Below are positions 60,170-64,000 of a stretch of 64,000 bases of DNA, piece by piece. The first letter of the stretch is position 1. Each line of letters starts with the position of its first letter. Location: positions 62,001-126,000 of the forward strand of contig CAWISG010000004.1 in NCBI GenBank assembly GCA_963838735.1. The letters run 5' to 3'. The DNA comes from Parerythrobacter_A sp963838735 (GTDB taxonomy: Bacteria > Pseudomonadota > Alphaproteobacteria > Sphingomonadales > Sphingomonadaceae). A program made the translations under genes and the position numbers. The notes under the pieces were generated by a model, which saw nothing but the letters and a program-made list of their open reading frames with translations, made no database searches and was not told where the DNA came from.

Positions 60170-60946
60170 TTAGCGGTCAGGCATTACTTCTCGCGCAGGA
60201 AGTCCGGCGGCACGTAAGGCAGCGTGCGCTTCGGCGATCGAGTGTTCGCCGAAATGGAAGATCGAGGCGGCAAGCACAGCACTGGCGTGGCCCTTCGTTA
60301 CCCCTTCTACGAGGTGATCCAGAGTGCCCACGCCGCCGCTGGCGATAACCGGGACCGATACCGCATCGGCGATGGTGCGCGTCAGGTCGAGGTCGTAGCC
60401 TGTCTTGGTGCCGTCCCCGTCCATCGAGGTGACCAGCAATTCGCCCGCGCCCAGTTCCGCAAGTTGTATCGCATGGGCCACCGCGTCGATACCGGTCGGT
60501 TTGCGCCCGCCATGCGTAAAGATTTCCCAGCTTCCCGCCGATACCGCGCGTGCATCGACGCTGGCGACCACGCACTGGCTGCCGAAGCGCGCGGCGATTT
60601 CGCCGACCAGTTCGGGCCGCGCCACTGCCGCACTGTTCACCGCAACCTTGTCCGCGCCTGCCAGCAGCAGCGCGCGCGCATCGTCGACGCTGCGCACCCC
60701 GCCCCCCACAGTCAGCGGCATGAAGCACACCGCCGCGGTGCGCCGCACGATATCGAGCAGTGTGCCGCGCCCCTCATGCGTGGCCGAAATATCCAGAAAA
60801 CACAGCTCGTCCGCCCCGGCCGCATCATAGGCGCGCGCCTGTTCCACCGGATCGCCCGCATCGACCAGATCGACGAAATTCACCCCCTTCACCACGCGCC
60901 CCTCCGCCATGTCGAGGCACGGTATGACGCGCACGCGGACGGTCAT
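60170..60946 (-). CDS. hisF: Imidazole glycerol phosphate synthase cyclase subunit HisF
   Basis: This is a 258-residue (beta/alpha)8 barrel. Catalytic Asp12 lies in IPCLDM and Asp131 in VVASVDARAV; phosphate loops are GGGVRS and GGVGTLDH. It makes imidazole glycerol phosphate and AICAR with ammonia from HisH. ATG 60946 overlaps the stop of the small membrane gene (ATGA). An upstream in-frame extension crosses that gene and is rejected. Confidence 0.97.
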   Translation of the reverse strand: MTVRVRVIPCLDMAEGRVVKGVNFVDLVDAGDPVEQARAYDAAGADELCFLDISATHEGRGTLLDIVRRTAAVCFMPLTVGGGVRSVDDARALLLAGADKVAVNSAAVARPELVGEIAARFGSQCVVASVDARAVSAGSWEIFTHGGRKPTGIDAVAHAIQLAELGAGELLVTSMDGDGTKTGYDLDLTRTIADAVSVPVIASGGVGTLDHLVEGVTKGHASAVLAASIFHFGEHSIAEAHAALRAAGLPAREVMPDR

Positions 60947-61218
60947 GTCCGGGCCGACATGTCGATGGTGACGCTCGTGTTCCGTTCGCCGTTTCCGAAC
61001 GAAGGAACGAGACCGGCGACGATGAACGGCCCAAGCAAACCGAAGCCCGCCGCCAATATGCCCGGCGACGGCACACCATACCGCTCGCCCAGCAGATAGG
61101 CCGACACTGCGAGGACGAAGGATAGCAATCCTGTCAGCAATCCGGCGGCAAGACCCATCGTTCCCCAGCCGACTGCGAACCACGCGAACGCGCTGGCAAG
61201 GAACCACGCCCTGCTCAC
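60943..61218 (-). CDS. Small membrane protein between hisA and hisF
   Basis: This 91-residue protein has three hydrophobic segments (AWFLASAFAWFAVGWGTMGL, AAGLLTGLLSFVLAVSAYLL, ILAAGFGLLGPFIVAGLV) and a polar tail. It starts at GTG 61218, beginning just beyond the hisA stop, and ends in an ATGA overlap with hisF, so it is made with the histidine enzymes. No family is recognised. Confidence 0.7.
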   Translation of the reverse strand: MSRAWFLASAFAWFAVGWGTMGLAAGLLTGLLSFVLAVSAYLLGERYGVPSPGILAAGFGLLGPFIVAGLVPSFGNGERNTSVTIDMSART

Positions 61219-61219
61219 G

Positions 61220-61960
61220 CTACGCCCCCGCCCCGGCCTTTCGGGCCATCGCCAGCGCCGCCGCCAAGTCCAGCCGCCCGTCATACAGCGCGCGGCCCGT
61301 AATCACGCCCTCGATCCCATCCTGCGTGTGCATCGACAGGATGTGAATATCGTCCAGCCCCTTCACCCCGCCACTGGCGATCACGGGCAAGTCGGTGCGG
61401 TGCGCGAGTTCCAGCGTCGCGTCGATATTGCAGCCCTTGAGCATTCCGTCGCGCCCGATATCTGTGAACAGCAGCGCGGCGACGCCTGCATCCTCGAACC
61501 GGCGGGCCATGTCGTGCACCGGCACGTCGGACTGCGCGGCCCAGCCGTCGGTGGCCACCATGCCGTCGCGCGCATCGACCGCGACCACGATGCCGCCTTC
61601 GTATTCGCGCGCCATCGTCTTGACGAAACCGGGATCTTTCAGCGCCGCGGTGCCGATGACGATGCGCGCGACGCCTGCCTCGAACCAGCCTGCCACATCG
61701 GCAGGCGTGCGAATGCCACCACCCAGTTGCACATGGCCGGGAAACGTCGCGACAATTCCCTCCACCGCCGTACGGTTTACCGCGCTGCCAGCAAACGATC
61801 CGTCGAGATCGACAACATGCAGATGCTCGGCTCCGGCGTCTGCGAACAGCACCGCCTGCGCAGCAGGATCGTCGCCATAGACGGTCGCGCGGTCCATATC
61901 CCCTTCGGCAAGGCGGACCACCTGTCCGGACTTCAGGTCGATTGCGGGAAACACGATCAT
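61220..61960 (-). CDS. hisA: Phosphoribosylformimino-AICAR ribotide isomerase HisA
   Basis: This 246-residue TIM-barrel is homologous to HisF. Catalytic Asp8 is in IVFPAIDLK and a second aspartate in IVVAVDARDG; phosphate loops are LGGGIRTPADV and ASGGVKGLDDI. It converts ProFAR to PRFAR. It is 13 bp from hisH. Confidence 0.97.
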   Translation of the reverse strand: MIVFPAIDLKSGQVVRLAEGDMDRATVYGDDPAAQAVLFADAGAEHLHVVDLDGSFAGSAVNRTAVEGIVATFPGHVQLGGGIRTPADVAGWFEAGVARIVIGTAALKDPGFVKTMAREYEGGIVVAVDARDGMVATDGWAAQSDVPVHDMARRFEDAGVAALLFTDIGRDGMLKGCNIDATLELAHRTDLPVIASGGVKGLDDIHILSMHTQDGIEGVITGRALYDGRLDLAAALAMARKAGAGA

Positions 61961-61973
61961 GCCAATGTCTCCA

Positions 61974-62576
61974 TCACGGTCGCCACTCCAGAAACCTCTT
62001 CAGAAACGCCAGCCCGTACCCTTGGCTCTTTTCCGGATGGAACTGCACACCAATGGCCGTGCCGGTCCGGACCGCTGCCGTCACCGGACTGCCGTGATCA
62101 GTCGTGGCGCAGACTGCCCCGCGCCCGCGAAAAGCGTAGCCATGCAGGAAATACGCCTCACCCGCCGCGACCAGCGTTTCCCCGTCGACGGGTTGCACCT
62201 CGTTCCAGCCCATATGCGGCACTTTCACCCTTTGCGAAGGTTGCAGCGGTTCGACCGTGCCCGGCACCCAGCCCAGCCCGCGATGTCGGCCCTGTTCCAG
62301 CCCTTCCTCCGCCATAAGCTGCATTCCTACGCAAATGCCAAGAAACGGCACGCCATGCTCCAAAACGCGCCGCTCCATCGTTTCCACCATATCGGGCAGC
62401 GCGGACAGACCCTGCATACAGGCAGCAAACGAGCCGACACCGGGCAGCACGATACGATCCGCCCTGGCAACATGCGTCGCATCGTCCGTCACCAGCACGG
62501 GCGAGCCGACGGCTTTCAAGGCATTCTCGACGGAGTGCAAGTTGCCGGCGCCATAGTCGATGAGGGCGAGGGTCAT
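61974..62576 (-). CDS. hisH: Imidazole glycerol phosphate synthase glutaminase subunit HisH
   Basis: This 200-residue class I glutamine amidotransferase has nucleophile Cys82 in LGICVGMQ and His180/Glu182 in QFHPEKS. It feeds ammonia to HisF. ATG 62576 begins the conserved ALIDYGAGN; the upstream in-frame codons lie in the repeat array and are rejected. Confidence 0.97.
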   Translation of the reverse strand: MTLALIDYGAGNLHSVENALKAVGSPVLVTDDATHVARADRIVLPGVGSFAACMQGLSALPDMVETMERRVLEHGVPFLGICVGMQLMAEEGLEQGRHRGLGWVPGTVEPLQPSQRVKVPHMGWNEVQPVDGETLVAAGEAYFLHGYAFRGRGAVCATTDHGSPVTAAVRTGTAIGVQFHPEKSQGYGLAFLKRFLEWRP

Positions 62577-62586
62577 GAAGTCAGCT

Positions 62587-62846
62587 TGCTCGCTGACGCT
62601 CGTCGCAGTGCCATCCCGCTCCCCCTCCCGGAGTCTTTGTTTGGTGCGGTCGGCCATCCGGCCTCCCTCGCTGTGCCGTCCCGCTCCCTCTCAAAAAGTC
62701 TTTGTTGGGTGCGCTCCGGACATCCGTCCTCCGCTTGCTGTGCCATCCCACTCCCCCTCCCGACCACCCATTTAGGATAATCCCATGGGTGGTCGGGAGG
62801 GGGCGTGGGACGGCACAGCACTCGAGCGTCAGCGAGTAAAAAACAA
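62587..62846. repeat. Repeat array filling the hisB-hisH gap
   Basis: Three direct copies start near 62608, 62673 and 62740 (period 65-67 bp), each opening GTGCCRTCCC. The last one folds into an inverted repeat with 34-bp arms (62737-62770 and 62786-62819, two mismatches, 15-nt loop). An outer pair, CTCGCTGACGCTCG at 62589-62602 and its exact complement at 62823-62836, encloses all. The array lies inside an operon and may stabilise or attenuate the message. No protein is encoded. Confidence 0.85.
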
Positions 62847-63455
62847 CTACCCACCCAGCACACCCTTCGTGCTGGGCACCGCGTTGCCCTTGCGCGCGTC
62901 GCGTTCGACCGCCTGGCGCAGCGCGCGGGCAAAGCCCTTGTAGATCGCCTCGCAGATGTGGTGGTTGTTTACACCATACAGCAGCTCGATATGCAGGGTC
63001 AGCCCCGCTGCCTGTGCGACCGAATGGAACCAGTGCTCGATCAGTTCGGTGTCCCATTCGCCCAGCTTTTCCTGGCTGAAGCCCGCGCGCCAGACCAGGA
63101 ACGGGCGGCCCGAAATGTCCAGCGCCACGCGCGCCAGTGTTTCATCCATCGGCGAATAGGCCAGGCCATATCGCCCGATGCCCGCCTTCTCGCCCAGCGC
63201 CTGCGCCAGAGCCTGCCCCAGCGCAAGCGCGCTGTCTTCCGTCGTGTGGTGCTGGTCCACATGCAGGTCGCCCTCGATTCGCATGGTGATATCGATCAGC
63301 GAGTGGCGGCTGACCTGTTCGACCATGTGATCGAGAAAGCCGATGCCGGTGGAGACGTCGTATTGCCCGGTACCGTCCAGATCGACGGTGATCGCGATCC
63401 TTGTTTCGGCGGTATCGCGGCGGATGGTTGCGGTTCGTCGGGCGGAGGGGTGCAT
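62847..63455 (-). CDS. hisB: Imidazoleglycerol-phosphate dehydratase HisB
   Basis: This 202-residue monofunctional dehydratase catalyses step 6 of histidine synthesis. Metal-binding motifs: FLDHMVEQVSRHSLID, DLHVDQHHTTED and NNHHICEAIYKGFARAL. The length fits HisB without the phosphatase domain. It heads the his operon here; the message continues to hisH through the repeat array. Divergent from the SspB-like gene. Confidence 0.97.
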   Translation of the reverse strand: MHPSARRTATIRRDTAETRIAITVDLDGTGQYDVSTGIGFLDHMVEQVSRHSLIDITMRIEGDLHVDQHHTTEDSALALGQALAQALGEKAGIGRYGLAYSPMDETLARVALDISGRPFLVWRAGFSQEKLGEWDTELIEHWFHSVAQAAGLTLHIELLYGVNNHHICEAIYKGFARALRQAVERDARKGNAVPSTKGVLGG

Positions 63456-63572
63456 GCCAGTTTCGGTAGCGGGTGCTGCACGGGTTGGGCAACCGCAGAT
63501 ACGATAGTCTGTTGGCCCTCGGCATCATTTGCGCACTTGACCCCGCCCCCGCCCGCCGCCACCTGCTGTGCC

Positions 63573-64000
63573 ATGAGCGACGAGACGCCCGACAGCCTGA
63601 TCCCCTACGACGATATCGTGCAGGAGGCCCTGCGCGCCGTGGTCGGCAACGTGCTGCGCGAGATACAGGACGGCGGCAGCGAATTGCCGGGCGCGCACCA
63701 TTTCTACATTACGTTCAAGACCGCAGCGGAAGGCGTCGATATTCCCGACTCGCTGCGCGAACGCTTCCCCGATGAAATGACCATCGTGTTGCAGAACAAG
63801 TTCTGGGATCTGGAAGTTGGCGAAGACGAATTCGGCGTCGGCCTGACCTTCAATCAGATCCCCGCCAAGCTGACCGTGCCTTACGCCGCCATCACCAGCT
63901 TCGTCGATCCGGCGGTAGATTTCGGCCTGCAATTCCAGGCGAGTGTAGCCGACATGGCACCGGAGCATACCGATGCGGGCGAAAATGACGCGATCGACGC
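63573..64000 (+). CDS. sspB: SspB-like ClpXP adaptor protein (3' end outside window)
   Basis: The first 142 residues are visible. Conserved text LIPYDDIVQEALRAVVGNVLREI, HHFYITFKT, IPDSLRERFPDEMTIVLQNKFWDL and FGVGLTFNQIPAKLTVPYAAI(TSF) is that of the alphaproteobacterial SspB family, which binds the SsrA tag and delivers stalled-ribosome products to ClpXP. The acidic C-terminus that follows normally ends in a ClpX-binding motif, outside the window. ATG 63573 is the family start. Confidence 0.93.
   Translation, partial: MSDETPDSLIPYDDIVQEALRAVVGNVLREIQDGGSELPGAHHFYITFKTAAEGVDIPDSLRERFPDEMTIVLQNKFWDLEVGEDEFGVGLTFNQIPAKLTVPYAAITSFVDPAVDFGLQFQASVADMAPEHTDAGENDAID

Overview
The window reads as a chromosomal segment of an alphaproteobacterium of the order Sphingomonadales, most likely the Erythrobacter/Altererythrobacter group. 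This is inferred from the high G+C (roughly 60-65% in most lines), three TonB-dependent receptors, a RibB with an N-terminal helix-turn-helix-like leader, a PEP-CTERM peptide inside the his operon, and the general look of the proteins. No rRNA, phage, integrase, transposase or CRISPR array was seen. Two tRNA genes (Arg-TCT and Ser-GGA) are present, both with encoded CCA. || Layout. 1-4.9 kb: end of a NUDIX-type hydrolase, tRNA-Arg, the overlapping polyphosphate pair ppk-ppx, and a small exported TPR protein. 5.1-9.5 kb: a beta-helix lipoprotein and a TonB-dependent receptor separated by a very stable hairpin. 9.5-16 kb: a DUF2339 membrane protein divergent from a TetR regulator with a shared palindromic operator, a Crp/Fnr regulator, and a flavin reductase divergent from ribB with a 28-bp perfect palindrome between them. 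16-33 kb: a catabolic region with acyl-CoA dehydrogenase, alpha/beta hydrolase, methylacyl-CoA racemase type enzyme, crotonase, cNMP-binding/FAD reductase and TonB receptor, then a tightly overlapping operon (P450, SDR, kinase-like protein, small partner, TetR, histidine phosphatase, acyl-CoA ligase, aldehyde dehydrogenase), with one more SDR divergent. 33-38 kb: a lower-G+C patch with a GtrB-like glycosyltransferase, a large membrane protein, a flippase-like protein and a methyltransferase-like protein, ending at tRNA-Ser. 38-54 kb: housekeeping and accessory genes (zincin, peptidylprolyl isomerase, RSH (p)ppGpp enzyme, DUF421, M1 peptidase, hemF, pdeM, infC, DUF547, a Cys/Met-metabolism PLP enzyme with SDR, a TonB receptor, a J-domain protein). 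54.5-59 kb: the complete tol-pal operon (ybgC-tolQ-tolR-tolA-tolB-pal). 59-63.5 kb: histidine operon hisB-hisH-hisA-orf-hisF-PEP-CTERM-hisE-hinT. The window ends inside an SspB-like gene. || How the genes work together. The 16-33 kb block can be read as import (TonB receptor), hydroxylation (P450), alcohol and aldehyde oxidation (SDR, ALDH), CoA activation, epimerisation of methyl-branched acyl-CoA (racemase), dehydrogenation and hydration (ACAD, crotonase). An APH-fold kinase with a small neighbour recalls the LvaA/LvaB and ACAD10/11 route for gamma-hydroxyacyl-CoA. The substrate is unknown. || Three genes (crotonase, aldehyde dehydrogenase, flippase) each need exactly one base removed to restore a full-length protein. 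They are either young pseudogenes or assembly errors, and are marked as frameshifted. Other points of interest are an apparent ATA start codon for infC with a well-placed Shine-Dalgarno sequence, a repeat array filling the hisB-hisH gap, and a mosaic low-G+C segment inside the isomerase gene.
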